Notes: a model not told the origin generated them from the sequence alone. A stretch of 64,000 nucleotides of DNA from Gammaproteobacteria bacterium (GCA_009692365.1 SHZJ01000011.1:1-64000), one strand, 5' to 3'. Positions 51,017 through 60,661 are shown, counted from the first letter of the stretch. Numbers and translations: made by a program.

Positions 51017-52414
51017 CTAGGCGCGGCGGCGGCGCCGCAGCCCTGCGATACCGGCCAGCGCCGGGGCCATCAGGAAAGCCGCCGCCGGCAGGGGTACCGC
51101 CTGAGCTTTAAAGCTGGTCAGTTCACTCGCCTTGACCGCAAAGACATAAAAGTTACTCGGCCCGGCGCTGGCCGGGACAAAGTCATTGTCGTTGGCGCGC
51201 CACAGGGTGTGGAAGAGTTCGCCGCTGTCGATGATATCTGCGCCCCACGCCATGGCCTCCATCTTCGCCGGCACCTGAGCGCTCGTGATCCCCTTGGCGT
51301 TAAGCGCCAGCTTCACATCGAGGAACAAAGTCTTCGTCACGGCCTGCGCGGAGAGGTCCCCGCTCAGGTTGGTCACGTCGGTCGCGCCATTGAGGTCAAT
51401 TTTAAAAAGCTGCTTGACCACGGCACTAGAGCCATCGCCCAAACCTTTCCCATCGCGTTCATCTAGCAAGAACTCATGGTCGTTGATGGCGAGGATTTCG
51501 CTAATCCCCGTGCCGGTGGTAAACCGGTAGGCAAACTCCTGAGTGGTGCCGGTGGCGATATCCACGGTCACAATACGCACGTTTTTGTTGCTGTCCTGCA
51601 GTAGCGGGGCCCGGAGGACGCCGATGAGCTTGCTGCCGTCCGGCGTAATGGCCAGCCCTTCCATGCCTTTATTGGCAACCCGCCCGCTGGTGTTGGTCGG
51701 TGATCCTTCTGAGGCCGTGGTCGGACCCGGCTTTGCAACCGCCAAGTTGCCGGGCAGCGTAAAGACGCGGGTGCGCGCGCCGGTGGCGTTGTCGAATTCG
51801 TAGAGATAGGCGCCGTATTCGTCGCTGACATAGACTTTCGAGCCATCGTTCGACATCCGAATGCCTTCTGGATCAAAGCGCCCATTGTTGGGGGAGACGG
51901 AGTTTTGGGCAGGGTCGTAGCCGTCCGAGCGCCCAGTGAAATAGAACTGGCCCGGGGCATTCTCGCTGGGGGTGCCACTTACCGTGCCGGTGGCAACGCT
52001 ACCGTAACTCAACGCCGTGGGGCTGTAGAGCTTGGTGGTGGACTGCAGGGTGGGCACCAGCGTGTAGGCAAAGCTGCCGCTCGCGGTGGCCGACAAATTC
52101 ATGCTGATGGTGTGAAAGCGCGAGATGTAGGAGGTGGTGTCTTCTAACGCGGGGTTCCACGCTGTGGCGTTGGGGCCACGATCTGGGATGGCCAAAAAGA
52201 CATTGTTGCCCGCGTAAGCGAGACCCGACCCCACGCCGCCCAGCACCGATTTGGCGAGACCGTTTTCGAGGTTGCCGTTAAGCCCCGAAAGGTCGTTGGT
52301 GCCGCTTAAGCTACCCACGGCCATAAGCTCTAGATTGCTGAGAGCCGCGGCGCCCTGCGCCCAGCCGGTGGCGCAAATCGCCGCTGACAGTAAAAAGTTT
52401 AGGTTCATGCTCAT
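51017..52414 (-). CDS. Esterase-like phytase-family protein with VPLPA C-terminal sorting signal
   Basis: 465 residues. A signal peptide (NLNFLLSAAICATGWAQG) is followed by an 'esterase-like activity of phytase' beta-propeller: FDPEGIRMSNDGSKVYVSDEYG, KGMEGLAITPDGSKLIG and LDERDGKG match the family. The C-terminus AVPLPAAAFLMAPALAGIAG with RRRRR is the VPLPA variant of the PEP-CTERM sorting signal, handled by an exosortase. The protein would be exported and perhaps linked to extracellular polymers. ATG 52414 (or 52408) is the start; the longer frame to 52687 reads through non-conserved DNA. Confidence 0.85.
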   Translation of the reverse strand: MSMNLNFLLSAAICATGWAQGAAALSNLELMAVGSLSGTNDLSGLNGNLENGLAKSVLGGVGSGLAYAGNNVFLAIPDRGPNATAWNPALEDTTSYISRFHTISMNLSATASGSFAYTLVPTLQSTTKLYSPTALSYGSVATGTVSGTPSENAPGQFYFTGRSDGYDPAQNSVSPNNGRFDPEGIRMSNDGSKVYVSDEYGAYLYEFDNATGARTRVFTLPGNLAVAKPGPTTASEGSPTNTSGRVANKGMEGLAITPDGSKLIGVLRAPLLQDSNKNVRIVTVDIATGTTQEFAYRFTTGTGISEILAINDHEFLLDERDGKGLGDGSSAVVKQLFKIDLNGATDVTNLSGDLSAQAVTKTLFLDVKLALNAKGITSAQVPAKMEAMAWGADIIDSGELFHTLWRANDNDFVPASAGPSNFYVFAVKASELTSFKAQAVPLPAAAFLMAPALAGIAGLRRRRRA

Positions 52415-53034
52415 TTGCTCTTTGGGACACCCGGGGGGGTTCATTGATGGATCACCACACGGTCTTGGCACGGTGCCCGAGGATTTCGGACTACCCACCG
52501 TAGGCCAACCGCGCTTAAGCTTTGCCGACGAATGTGACCGGCGTGTGAGCGACCGGGCAGCGCGTTTGCGCAGCGCTTGAAACGCCTCACACCACGCGCG
52601 GCGCGCGGTGTTTTCTTCGATGGCGCGGTAGCGGTCAAACCGCGCGTGGTGCGCCCAAGTGAGCATAAAACAGCTAAAGACCCGCACTGATGGCGCAAGG
52701 GGGCGTACTTAGGCTCAGCACTTTTGCTCGTCGGCATAGCGCGCTCCGGGTCGCGAGGGCGTTACCTGCGTGACTGAGGTCCCCTATGTAGCAGGATGTC
52801 CATTGGACCAACGGCGGATAATGCGCGCGAACACCACGCCCAAGGCTAGGATCACCGGCGCGCGTCGCGGGGGTCACCCGCTAGGCAGCAACCCAAGGGC
52901 GCGCCCGGGGCAAGGCAGACAGGGATCATGGCGCTGGCACCCGGCAGTGCTGGGCAGTGAGCAAGCGCCGCGCGAGGGCTTATAGTGCGCGCAGTCGCAA
53001 CGCTTAAAAAAAATGATGTTCGAGGAGCAGTAAC
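52415..53034. other. Intergenic region, nothing recognised
   Basis: About 620 bases between divergent genes. Open frames on both strands show no family motif. It probably contains the promoters of the phytase-like gene and of the CoA-transferase gene, whose CGAGGAG ribosome site begins near 53022. Confidence 0.5.
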
Positions 53035-54216
53035 ATGGAGCCATTGCAGGGCATTCGTATCATTGAAGTCACCACTAATGCCGCTGGGCCGATGGCCACC
53101 GGCATCCTGGCCGACCAGGGCGCTGACGTCATCCGGCTGGAAACTATTGGCAGCGGCGATCCCTCGCGCCATGTGGGTGGTGCCCGGGGCGGTGTTAGTG
53201 CCTACAACGCCCAGCTCAACCGCAATAAACGTTGCATGGCGGTAGACCTTAAAAACCCGTTGCTGCGCGAACCCCTGCTGCGACTGATCCGCACCGCAGA
53301 TGTTTTTGTGCAGAACTCGCGACCCGGTGCGCTCGACCGTTATGGCTATGGTTATGCGGCGTTACACGCCGAAAACCCCACCCTGATCTACCTCTCCATT
53401 TCCGGTTTTGGCAGCACCGGCCCGGCGGCGCATCAGCGGGTTTACGACCCGGTGATCCAGTGTGTTTCCGGTTTTGCCGCGGCGCAGGGCGCGGGCGGCG
53501 ATCCGGCGCTAGTGCGCACCATCGCCAGCGATAAAGTGGCGGCGCTCACGGCCTCTCAGGCCATCAGCGCCGCTTTGTTCGCGCGCGCGCGTGGCTTGGT
53601 GAGCGGTCACCATGTGGAGCTATCCATGCTGGATGCCAGTCTCCAATTTCTGTGGCCGGAAGTTTTCTGGAACCATGGTTTCGTGGGCGAGGAAGGCGTG
53701 ACCCGCAAACCGCTGATTGCAGATTTTTACCGTCTGCTACCCACCGCCGACGGCTTTGTGACCGTCATCGTGGTGGGCGATCTGGAATTTAAGGGCGCGT
53801 GTCGGGGGCTTGGCATCGAACCGCTGTTCGACGACCCGCGCTTCCAGACCCTGAGCGACCGCTTCGCGCGCTATGCGGAGCTGTTTGCAGAATTTGCGCT
53901 GGCCTCACGGCACCTGAGCACCGCCGATCTGGTGGCCCGCATGGACCACGAGGGCGTGCCGTGTGCCCGCGTCAATTCGCTCGATGAAGTGATTACCGAT
54001 GCCCGCGTAACCCATCGTGACAGCCTGTTCGAATACGAGCACCCGCGCGCGGGCCGGCTGCGGCAGGCGCGGCCAGCCGCCATTTTTGACGGCGAGCCGA
54101 ACGGCGTGCGACGGCCCGCGCCGGCGCTGGGCGAACACACCGACGAACTGCTGGCGGCCAGCGGATGCTCGGCCAGCGAGATTGCTGCCCTGCGTGCCGC
54201 CGGTGCGGTGGCGTAA
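53035..54216 (+). CDS. CaiB/BaiF-family CoA-transferase
   Basis: 393-residue class III CoA-transferase that moves CoA between carboxylic acids through an aspartyl anhydride. Conserved parts: GIRIIEVTTNAAGPMATGILADQGADVIRLE, NRNKRCMAVDLKNPL, DVFVQNSRPGALDRYGYGY, and GHHVELSMLDASLQFLWPE with the catalytic Asp. The C-terminus GVPCARVNSLDEVITD and LGEHTDELL is standard. The donor and acceptor are not predictable. CGAGGAG lies 7 bases before the ATG. Confidence 0.92.
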   Translation: MEPLQGIRIIEVTTNAAGPMATGILADQGADVIRLETIGSGDPSRHVGGARGGVSAYNAQLNRNKRCMAVDLKNPLLREPLLRLIRTADVFVQNSRPGALDRYGYGYAALHAENPTLIYLSISGFGSTGPAAHQRVYDPVIQCVSGFAAAQGAGGDPALVRTIASDKVAALTASQAISAALFARARGLVSGHHVELSMLDASLQFLWPEVFWNHGFVGEEGVTRKPLIADFYRLLPTADGFVTVIVVGDLEFKGACRGLGIEPLFDDPRFQTLSDRFARYAELFAEFALASRHLSTADLVARMDHEGVPCARVNSLDEVITDARVTHRDSLFEYEHPRAGRLRQARPAAIFDGEPNGVRRPAPALGEHTDELLAASGCSASEIAALRAAGAVA

Positions 54217-54318
54217 GCCCGTGCCGCTTGCAAAGTCACCCCGGGGCACCGTGTTGCGAGGCGGGGCGCACACCCGGTTAGCGGCCCGAGGCGGCCGGCG
54301 GCGGCGCGTCTGAGCCAG

Positions 54319-55017
54319 TTGTTTTCCGCCTTGACCCCGGAGGAACTGGCGGCGGTGCTGCTCTCGCTGAAAGTCGCCGCCAGCTGCCTATTGGTGGTCA
54401 GCGTGCCGGCCTTGGCGCTGGGTTGGCTATTGGCGCGGCGGCAGTTCCCCGGCCGGGCCTTGGTCGATGGCTTGGTCCACCTGCCGTTAGTGCTGCCGCC
54501 GGTCGTGCCCGGTTATTTGTTGCTGGTGGTGCTCGGCCAGCAGGGCGTGGTGGGAGGCTGGCTTTATCGGACTTTTGGGATTGCGCTCGCGTTTAACTGG
54601 AAAGGGGCGGTCGTGGCCTCAGCGGTCATGGGTTTGCCCTTGATGGTGCGCGCGGTGCGCCTGTCTATCGAACTTATCGATATTCGTTACGAGCAGGCAG
54701 CCGCCACCTTGGGCGCCGCGCCTTGGCGGGTGTTTACCCATGTGACGCTGCCCTTGGCGTGGCCCGGGGTGTTAACCGGCATGGTGTTGGCGTTCACCCG
54801 CAGCCTGGGTGAGTTTGGCGCCACCATTACTTTTGTCGGCAATATCGCCGGTGAAACGCAAACCCTGCCGCTCGCCATTTATGCGGCGACCCAGCAACCC
54901 GGCGGCGACGGCCCGGCGCTGCGGCTGGTGTGTTTGTCGTTGGTTTTGGCGCTGGCGGCCTTGCTGGCCTGCGATGTCTTTGAGCGCCGTGCGCGGCGGC
55001 GTTTTGGGGTGGCCTGA
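54319..55017 (+). CDS. modB: Molybdate ABC transporter permease
   Basis: 232 residues, about five membrane helices. LTPEELAAVLLSLKVA starts like ModB and QAAATLGAAPWRVFTHVTLPLAWPGVLTGMVLAFTRSLGEFGATI is the ModB loop and signature. It forms the channel for molybdate or tungstate with ModC. The start is TTG 54319. modC begins 3 bases after its stop. No modA (binding protein) is present upstream, where a CoA-transferase gene lies. Confidence 0.93.
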   Translation: MFSALTPEELAAVLLSLKVAASCLLVVSVPALALGWLLARRQFPGRALVDGLVHLPLVLPPVVPGYLLLVVLGQQGVVGGWLYRTFGIALAFNWKGAVVASAVMGLPLMVRAVRLSIELIDIRYEQAAATLGAAPWRVFTHVTLPLAWPGVLTGMVLAFTRSLGEFGATITFVGNIAGETQTLPLAIYAATQQPGGDGPALRLVCLSLVLALAALLACDVFERRARRRFGVA

Positions 55018-55020
55018 GCC

Positions 55021-56166
55021 ATGTTGGAATTTGCGCTAAAGCTCACCCAAGGCGGCTTTACGCTGGACGCAGCCTTGCGCCTAGACGCCGGTGTGACCGG
55101 GCTTTTTGGGCCCTCAGGATCGGGCAAGAGTACGCTGCTGGCGGTTCTGGCCGGCCTCCAACGTCCCGCTGAAGGACGCATTACATTGGCCGGCGAGACC
55201 CTGTTTGACACCGCCACCGGCGTGAATTGGCCGCCGCATCGGCGGCGCATCGGGGTGGTTTTTCAAGATGGCCGGCTGCTCCCGCATCTGGGCGTGACGG
55301 CGAATCTGCGCTTTGGTTTACCAGCGCGCGCAACGGGTGGGCCGAGTTTCGACCACGTGGTCGAGGTGCTCGCGCTTAGCGGGTTACTGTCACGCCGGGT
55401 GCAGGCGCTGTCGGGCGGCGAGAGGCAACGCGTGGCGTTAGGCCGTGCGCTGCTGGCGGCACCCCAACTGCTGCTGCTGGACGAACCACTCGCCGCCCTA
55501 GATGAGGGGATGAAGCAGCAAATTTTGCCGTTTTTGCGCCGAGTGAAAGAAGATTTCAAGCTCCCGATGATTTACGTCGCGCACGCGATTAACGAAATTC
55601 TGCACCTCACCTCCACGCTGGCGGTGATGGATGCGGGGCGGATCATCGGTTATGGCCGGTTTAGCGAAATCATTCACGAACAGCGGGTTCTAGCTCTGGC
55701 CCACGCGCTGGGACTACAGAATGTGTTATCGCTGACCGTCGTGAGCAGCGATGTTGCGCTGGGCTCGACCAGCGCCCGCCACGGCGCACAGACCTTTCTA
55801 TTGCCGCTGGCGCGCCTCGCCCCGGGAGCCACCGCGCAGGTGGCGGTGCGCGCCGAAAACATCGCCCTGGCGCTGTGTCCCGCCGCGCACACCACGATTC
55901 AAAACCAGTTGCCCGGCGTCATTACCCGCATCACCCCTCTCGCCAACCGCCTCTTGGTGGAAGTAGACGCCGGCTTGCCGCTCATCGCCGAGGTCAGCGC
56001 GCGTGCCGTAAACGATTTGGCGCTGGTCAAGGGCACGCCGGTGTATTGCTTGATCAAGGCCAACGCGTTCGCCTTTTTGGGGCAGGATTCGTCGCTTGAG
56101 GTCCCGACCCAGACCGGCAACACGACCGGTCATTCGCCCGCGCCGAAGCGGCCAGGATTGGCGTGA
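55021..56166 (+). CDS. modC: Molybdate ABC transporter ATP-binding protein
   Basis: 381 residues, slightly longer than E. coli ModC (352). Walker A is GPSGSGKST, the signature LSGGERQRVALGRAL and Walker B LLLLDEPLAALDE; IYVAHAINEILHL carries the switch His. A C-terminal TOBE domain (near 290-360) ends KGTPVYCLIKANAFAFLG and senses molybdate. It forms the importer with ModB. A degraded copy of the TOBE end seems to lie at 57396-57470. Confidence 0.95.
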   Translation: MLEFALKLTQGGFTLDAALRLDAGVTGLFGPSGSGKSTLLAVLAGLQRPAEGRITLAGETLFDTATGVNWPPHRRRIGVVFQDGRLLPHLGVTANLRFGLPARATGGPSFDHVVEVLALSGLLSRRVQALSGGERQRVALGRALLAAPQLLLLDEPLAALDEGMKQQILPFLRRVKEDFKLPMIYVAHAINEILHLTSTLAVMDAGRIIGYGRFSEIIHEQRVLALAHALGLQNVLSLTVVSSDVALGSTSARHGAQTFLLPLARLAPGATAQVAVRAENIALALCPAAHTTIQNQLPGVITRITPLANRLLVEVDAGLPLIAEVSARAVNDLALVKGTPVYCLIKANAFAFLGQDSSLEVPTQTGNTTGHSPAPKRPGLA

Positions 56167-56595
56167 ACGCGCGGTGCCGATGCACCAGCCCGGCGGAATC
56201 TGCGGGCAGCGGCCGGTTGCCAAGCTGCCGAGGTCGCAAACCCTTAGTGGATAGAACGCGAGATTGCACCGGCGCTTGCGGGTCAACCCCGTGGGGCCAG
56301 ACGCGATGGATAAATCCCCACGCCAGAATCGCGCAGGATTTGCGCAACCCAGCGCCGCTTTGGCGCTGCGCGCGGGCGCGGTTTTCTATCCCGGCCAGCG
56401 CCCCATCGCTGCGCCTCGTGGGTCGCGCAGGGTTTCGTTGGGACCCCAAAGCGCACGCTGGTTTAGCGCACCCTAGCGGCGCCGACAGCAGGTTCAACCG
56501 CCGCCGTGCGCCGCCGCACCCGAGCAACGGCGGCGCTCACCCCTGCGGCACACAGGGCCTAGCGCGAAAGCGCCCAGCGCCCCAACCCGGCCGAC
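56167..56595. other. Intergenic region, nothing recognised
   Basis: About 430 GC-rich bases after modC. No convincing gene, RNA or repeat was seen. Open frames here lack family motifs. Confidence 0.5.
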
Positions 56596-57120
56596 TCAGG
56601 TCGGGGGGCGTGCGCTCATGATCCAGTTGATAACGTCGCCGCTATCGCGCCGACCCCACACGCCGATTTCGTTGCGGCCACGCGCGCCCACCACCGGGTC
56701 GACCCGCCGCCATTCCGTCGCGACCACGCGATGGGCGATTTTCCAGACCCCGGCGCGGCGCTCGAAACGGTCGACGTAGCGAATGCCCATGACGTCGTCC
56801 TTGCCATTACCGGCGGCGTCTTCGCGACGATGGTAGGCCACCGCGTAGGTCTCGGCGCGAGCCAGCTCGCCGTCTACTTCTATGAGCATATTGCCCATGA
56901 AGTGCTGGGTCACCGTCCAGCGCGTGAGAAAACTTGCGGCGGCGGCGATAAATTCTTCCACGCTGCCTTTCATCGAACCATGATCGTCGTAGGCATCCGG
57001 GTGATAACAGTGGCGGACTTGGTCGAAATCTAGTCGATCGATGCCCCGCGCATAACGGTAGATAACGTCCGCTATTTCCTGACGGGCCAGCAAGATCTGT
57101 ACGGCAGTAGAATCGGTCAT
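56596..57120 (-). CDS. SnoaL-like (NTF2-fold) protein
   Basis: 174 residues. QEIADVIYRYARGIDRLDFDQVRHCYHPDAYDDHGS is the signature of SnoaL_4 proteins, with a conserved Tyr and Asp-His pair in the cavity. The later IRYVDRFERRAGVWKIAHRVVATEW block also fits. It is related to scytalone-dehydratase-like and dioxygenase small-subunit proteins; the substrate is unknown. GGGAGG lies 5 bases before ATG 57120; the frame extends to 57369 across the repeat and is not used. Confidence 0.85.
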   Translation of the reverse strand: MTDSTAVQILLARQEIADVIYRYARGIDRLDFDQVRHCYHPDAYDDHGSMKGSVEEFIAAAASFLTRWTVTQHFMGNMLIEVDGELARAETYAVAYHRREDAAGNGKDDVMGIRYVDRFERRAGVWKIAHRVVATEWRRVDPVVGARGRNEIGVWGRRDSGDVINWIMSARPPT

Positions 57121-57537
57121 GATTATCCCTCCCGGGAATGCAGGTCCTGAGGATGCTAACCCAGCCTGCTTGCGCCCGAAAGGGGTCAGGTCTTGCCGGA
57201 TGCTGGATACCGGAGACCGGCTGGGCTGGGCGGCGCTGGCGCGCCGGTCTAGGTTGCCAAAACCCCCACGCCCAAAACCCCCACGCGCGCGCAGGCCTGG
57301 CCAGCCCGCGACGTTCAGGCGACGACGGGTCTGACCCCCGTGCCCCGCGGCGTTGCAGCCCAAGACCAAGGCAAATCAACGGGCAGCCGCAGCACCAGAT
57401 GGCGTCTCGCGCGCGCTATTTTTGGATGCTGCTGCAGGGTAGGCCGGTGTATTGTTTGAGGCAGACCAACGCGCTCGCGGCCCGGGGCGGGGCGCGCGAG
57501 GCCCTGTTCCTCCACCCATTAGCGCGAGGCCACACCG
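57121..57537. repeat. Repeat-containing intergenic region
   Basis: About 420 bases. AAAGGGGTCAGGTCT at 57179-57193 matches 9562-9576. An inverted counterpart, GGGTCTGACCCCC, lies at 57327-57339, so the 160 bases between could be a small non-autonomous element. Internally CCAAAACCCCCACGC and CCCAAAACCCCCACGC repeat in tandem (57254-57292). A stretch at 57396-57470 resembles the modC TOBE end. Confidence 0.5.
57396..57470 (+). pseudogene. Possible relic of a ModC TOBE domain end
   Basis: In frame it reads ASRARYFWMLLQGRPVYCLR followed by QTNAL. This resembles the end of modC upstream (VSARAVNDLALVKGTPVYCL, then IKANAF). Nucleotide similarity covers about 75 bases by eye. It may be a decayed duplication of the modC 3' end or a remnant of a second ABC gene. 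Confidence 0.35.
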
Positions 57538-57918
57538 ATGAAAATCACGACGTTTATTGCCACGGCCACCGGCGAGAGCCAGTTTGCCGATTTAGAAATC
57601 CCCTTTGGGCTGGAACGCCACGACGCGTTTGGCCACACGCTGCGGCAGTCGCAGCCCTATGTCTCGCCCGCAGCCCAGTTCGTAGAGTTACCCGCCGGGA
57701 TGGACCAAGACTGGCACAACGCGCCGGCCCGCCAAGTGGTGGTGGTATTAACCGGCGTGTTGGAAGTAGAGACTACCGAGGGGGAATGCCGACGCTGGGG
57801 CGCGGGCGAGGTGTTTTTGCCGGCCGATACCACCGGGCGTGGTCATCGCACCCGCTGTATCGGTGGCGCGGTACGACTGCTGTTCGCACCCCTGCCCGAG
57901 GGCTTTGCTTTCGCCTAA
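57538..57918 (+). CDS. Cupin-like small protein
   Basis: 126 residues with a cupin barrel. RQVVVVLTGVLEVETTEGECRRWGAGEVFLPADTTGRGHRTR follows the pattern of cupin motifs 1 and 2, with HN near 70 and H at about 104 as possible metal ligands. Cupins bind metal and act as dioxygenases, isomerases or sensors; the role here is open. GAGG lies 9 bases upstream of ATG 57538. Confidence 0.75.
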   Translation: MKITTFIATATGESQFADLEIPFGLERHDAFGHTLRQSQPYVSPAAQFVELPAGMDQDWHNAPARQVVVVLTGVLEVETTEGECRRWGAGEVFLPADTTGRGHRTRCIGGAVRLLFAPLPEGFAFA

Positions 57919-58069
57919 TGCCGCCGCGGTCGGCGGCCGGCCGCTGCGGCGGGTGCGAGCAGCCGTTGCGCGTTGTAATCGAACCGGCCGATCACTTCGA
58001 TTACCATACCCGCCCGATCAGGCCTTAGGCCTGCGCTTCCTCGCGATGTTTTCAAGAAGGTGGGTCACC

Positions 58070-58939
58070 ATGAGTCTGTCAGATCTCGAACAAATTCCGT
58101 CCTACGAGTGGCCTGATTCCGCGGGAGCGGAAATCGTAAGGGTTATCACAGACCGTACCGCGCACGCCGACGACCGCCTGCTGGCGGCGTATTTGGCGCA
58201 AGAATATCCCGGCATCAACGACCTTATGATGGTTGCGCTGTCGGGTGTGGCCGCCAACAAGGCCGAATCCCCGGAGCTACGCAGCAGCGCTGCCATCGCG
58301 CTCGGCCCGGCGTTTGAACTGGCCGACCTCGACGGTTTGGCGCAGGACTTGGACGATGATGGTCTGCCGTGCACGCCGGAGGCTGTGCACGGCGCGAAGG
58401 CTGCTCTACGGGCGGTATTCGACGATAAAAGCGCGCCCGACGAAGTTCGCCGCAGCTGTCTGGAGACCCTAGCCCATGCACCGCAAGACTGGCATGCCGC
58501 GGCCGTGCGGGCCGCCTACGCCGAGGGCTCCAACGATTGGAAGCTCAGCGCGCTGTTTTGCATGCGGTTTATAGGGGGGTTTGACACCGAAATCTTGGGC
58601 GCGCTGACCAGCACCGACGAGCACCAGCGCCTAGAAGCCATCGGCGCTGCGGGCGAGCAAGAGCTGCAAATGGCGTGGCCGCACGTGCAGGCGATCCTCA
58701 AAGACCGTCAGGCCGACAAGCTTTTCGTGCTGGCCGCACTCGGCGCGTTGCCCATGTTGGCGCCCAGCCCAGAGCTGGTGACGGCCATTCTGGAATTGCA
58801 TCTGGCGAGCGCTGATCCCGCAATCGTCGAAGCCGCCACGGAAGTCCGCGATATGCTGGCCGACGTCGAAGGCGAAGATGACGACTGGGCGGACGACGAG
58901 GATTCCGCCGGTCCCGCGGGCAGCAACCGGCGACATTAG
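58070..58939 (+). CDS. HEAT-like repeat protein
   Basis: 289 residues, mostly helical and acidic. Repeated helix pairs (ELRSSAAIALGPAFELADLDGL, DEVRRSCLETLAHAPQDWHAA, HQRLEAIGAAGEQELQMAWP) resemble HEAT repeats, which mediate protein contacts. The tail EGEDDDWADDEDSAG is strongly acidic. The specific partner is unknown. The start ATG 58070 begins MSLSDLEQIPSYEWPD, with AAGAAGG 9 bases upstream. Confidence 0.75.
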   Translation: MSLSDLEQIPSYEWPDSAGAEIVRVITDRTAHADDRLLAAYLAQEYPGINDLMMVALSGVAANKAESPELRSSAAIALGPAFELADLDGLAQDLDDDGLPCTPEAVHGAKAALRAVFDDKSAPDEVRRSCLETLAHAPQDWHAAAVRAAYAEGSNDWKLSALFCMRFIGGFDTEILGALTSTDEHQRLEAIGAAGEQELQMAWPHVQAILKDRQADKLFVLAALGALPMLAPSPELVTAILELHLASADPAIVEAATEVRDMLADVEGEDDDWADDEDSAGPAGSNRRH

Positions 58940-59128
58940 TCGCTGACTCGCCGGGTGGTGTGCAATCCGCGCCCCGCTCGGCGCGATGATGCACCTCACG
59001 GCGCCCGGCGGGCGACCTGGGCCCTGCGCTGCTTGGCCGCCCGTTCGGGCAGGCGCCTCCCCGGCGCGCTTAAGCTGCCGGGTGCGCTACCATCACGCCC
59101 TGAGCTAACCCCCATCAGGAGCCATCGT

Positions 59129-59587
59129 ATGCGCGTTATCGACACCCCCAAAGACATGCAGAATCATCTAGGAGAAGACTTCGGCGCCTCCGACTGGGTG
59201 ACCATTGATCAGGCCACGATCGACAAATTTGCCGAGGCTACCGGTGACCACCAGTGGATTCATGTGGACGTCGCACGGGCGCAGACCGAAATGCCCGGCG
59301 GCAAGACCATCGCCCACGGTTTTCTCACGCTGTCGTTGATCCCGCGTCTCAGCGCGGCGATCTGGAAAATTGAAAAGCGCAGCCGTGGCCTCAACTACGG
59401 GCTCAACAAGTTGCGTTTCACGGCCCCCGTGCCGGTGGGCGCGCGCGTGCGGCTGCGCCAGAAGCTATTGGCAGCTGATGAGGTGAAAGACCAAGGCATC
59501 CGCCTCACCTTTGAGAACACCATCGAGATTGAAGGCAGCACCCAGCCCGCCTTAATCGCCGAAGGTTTGAGCATCGCCTATCCCTGA
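59129..59587 (+). CDS. MaoC-family dehydratase
   Basis: 152 residues, hot-dog fold. FAEATGDHQWIHVD is the R-hydratase motif with the catalytic Asp and His (D/H near 45-50), and GKTIAHGFLTLSLIP follows it. Family members hydrate enoyl-CoA with R stereochemistry for beta-oxidation or PHA supply. AGGAG precedes the ATG. It stands alone; a thiolase and enoyl-CoA hydratase are elsewhere in the window. Confidence 0.9.
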   Translation: MRVIDTPKDMQNHLGEDFGASDWVTIDQATIDKFAEATGDHQWIHVDVARAQTEMPGGKTIAHGFLTLSLIPRLSAAIWKIEKRSRGLNYGLNKLRFTAPVPVGARVRLRQKLLAADEVKDQGIRLTFENTIEIEGSTQPALIAEGLSIAYP

Positions 59588-59949
59588 GCCGAGGCCGGTG
59601 GGCCATCGTGCGGGTGGCGGGGCATGGCGCCCGCCGGGTCTGACAGGCACTGGCGTGGCGCGGCTTGGGCCAGTGACTCGCGGCGTGCGGGCTGCTGGCA
59701 CCCGAGGGGCTTAACCGCGGGCGCACCAGACCGGCTTGCGCGGGCGCCTGAGGCTTGCTGTGCCGTGGCCTGCAAGCTCGCCGGCTTGGCTGCCGGCTGA
59801 CCAGCCGCGAGCGGCTGGCCGCGCGCGCCGTCTTGGCACGGGGCCGGCACGGCGCACGGTAGCCGCAGACAGGACCACGGGCGAGGCGGCCGCAGTTCAG
59901 CACAGCCGCACGCCGCCGGGCCGGTGGTGATGGCGTGTCCGTGCCGCGG
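59588..59949. other. Intergenic region, nothing recognised
   Basis: About 360 very GC-rich bases between the convergent MaoC and gamma-carbonic-anhydrase genes. Short C/G-rich repeats occur, but no gene or clear terminator was recognised. Confidence 0.45.
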
Positions 59950-60501
59950 TTAGCGGGGCTGTGGCGCGGTGGTGGCGGCTAAATATTCATCCTTGATTTT
60001 CACATAGTGATGCGCGCTGTAGCGCAGTTGCGCGGCCTGCTCGGCGCTGAGGGTGCGGATTTGGCGCGCTGGGTTGCCCGCCCACAGCGTGCGGGTGGGC
60101 AGTTGCTTGCCGGGCGGCACCAGCGCGCCGGCGGCGACGATCACTTCGTCTTCCACCACCACGCCGTCGAGTAGGGTGGCACTCATGCCAATCAAGCACG
60201 CCGTGCCTACGGTGCAGGCGTGCAGCACCGCGCGATGGCCAATGGTGACGTCCTCACCGATCAACAAACCGCGCCCCCCGGGGTTGTAAGGCCCATCGTG
60301 CGTGACGTGCAGCACCACGCCATCCTGCACGCTGGTCCGCGCGCCGATTCGAATGGGCGCCACGTCACCCCGAATCACCGCCATGGGCCACACCGAAGCG
60401 TCCGCGCCCAACACCACATCACCAATAACCACCGCCGCCGAGTCGATATAAACCCGCTCGCCGAGCTGCGGCCATTGGCCGCGATAGGGACGAAGTGACA
60501 T
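59950..60501 (-). CDS. Gamma carbonic anhydrase family protein
   Basis: 183 residues of left-handed beta-helix hexapeptide repeats. Metal-ligand His appear at 65, 89 and 94 (VVLHVT, IGHRAVLHAC), and DVAPIRIGARTSVQDG and GMSATLLDGVVVEDEVIVAAGALVPPGK match the YrdA/CaiE type. Such proteins form trimers; many lack tested carbonic anhydrase activity. The start ATG 60501 is in phase with the conserved N-terminus MSLRPYRGQWP. Frames to 60999 run into the tandem repeat and are not used. Confidence 0.9.
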   Translation of the reverse strand: MSLRPYRGQWPQLGERVYIDSAAVVIGDVVLGADASVWPMAVIRGDVAPIRIGARTSVQDGVVLHVTHDGPYNPGGRGLLIGEDVTIGHRAVLHACTVGTACLIGMSATLLDGVVVEDEVIVAAGALVPPGKQLPTRTLWAGNPARQIRTLSAEQAAQLRYSAHHYVKIKDEYLAATTAPQPR

Positions 60502-60661
60502 GGGTTGGCGCGCTCCTGCTGGGGTGGGAGGGGATGGTAGCAGGGTGGAGGCTTGGCGCTGCGAGCGGCCGGACGACGCCCGCACGCCGCGGCCTCCGCG
60601 GTCGCGCAATCCGGGACCGCCACGCCGCAGAATCCGCACAATCCGGCGGGCACAAGCCGGC

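Noticed and set aside
57138-58028. Plus-strand 296-codon frame
   Set aside because: It runs through repeats and then overlaps the cupin gene out of frame; only a short TOBE-like piece is meaningful.
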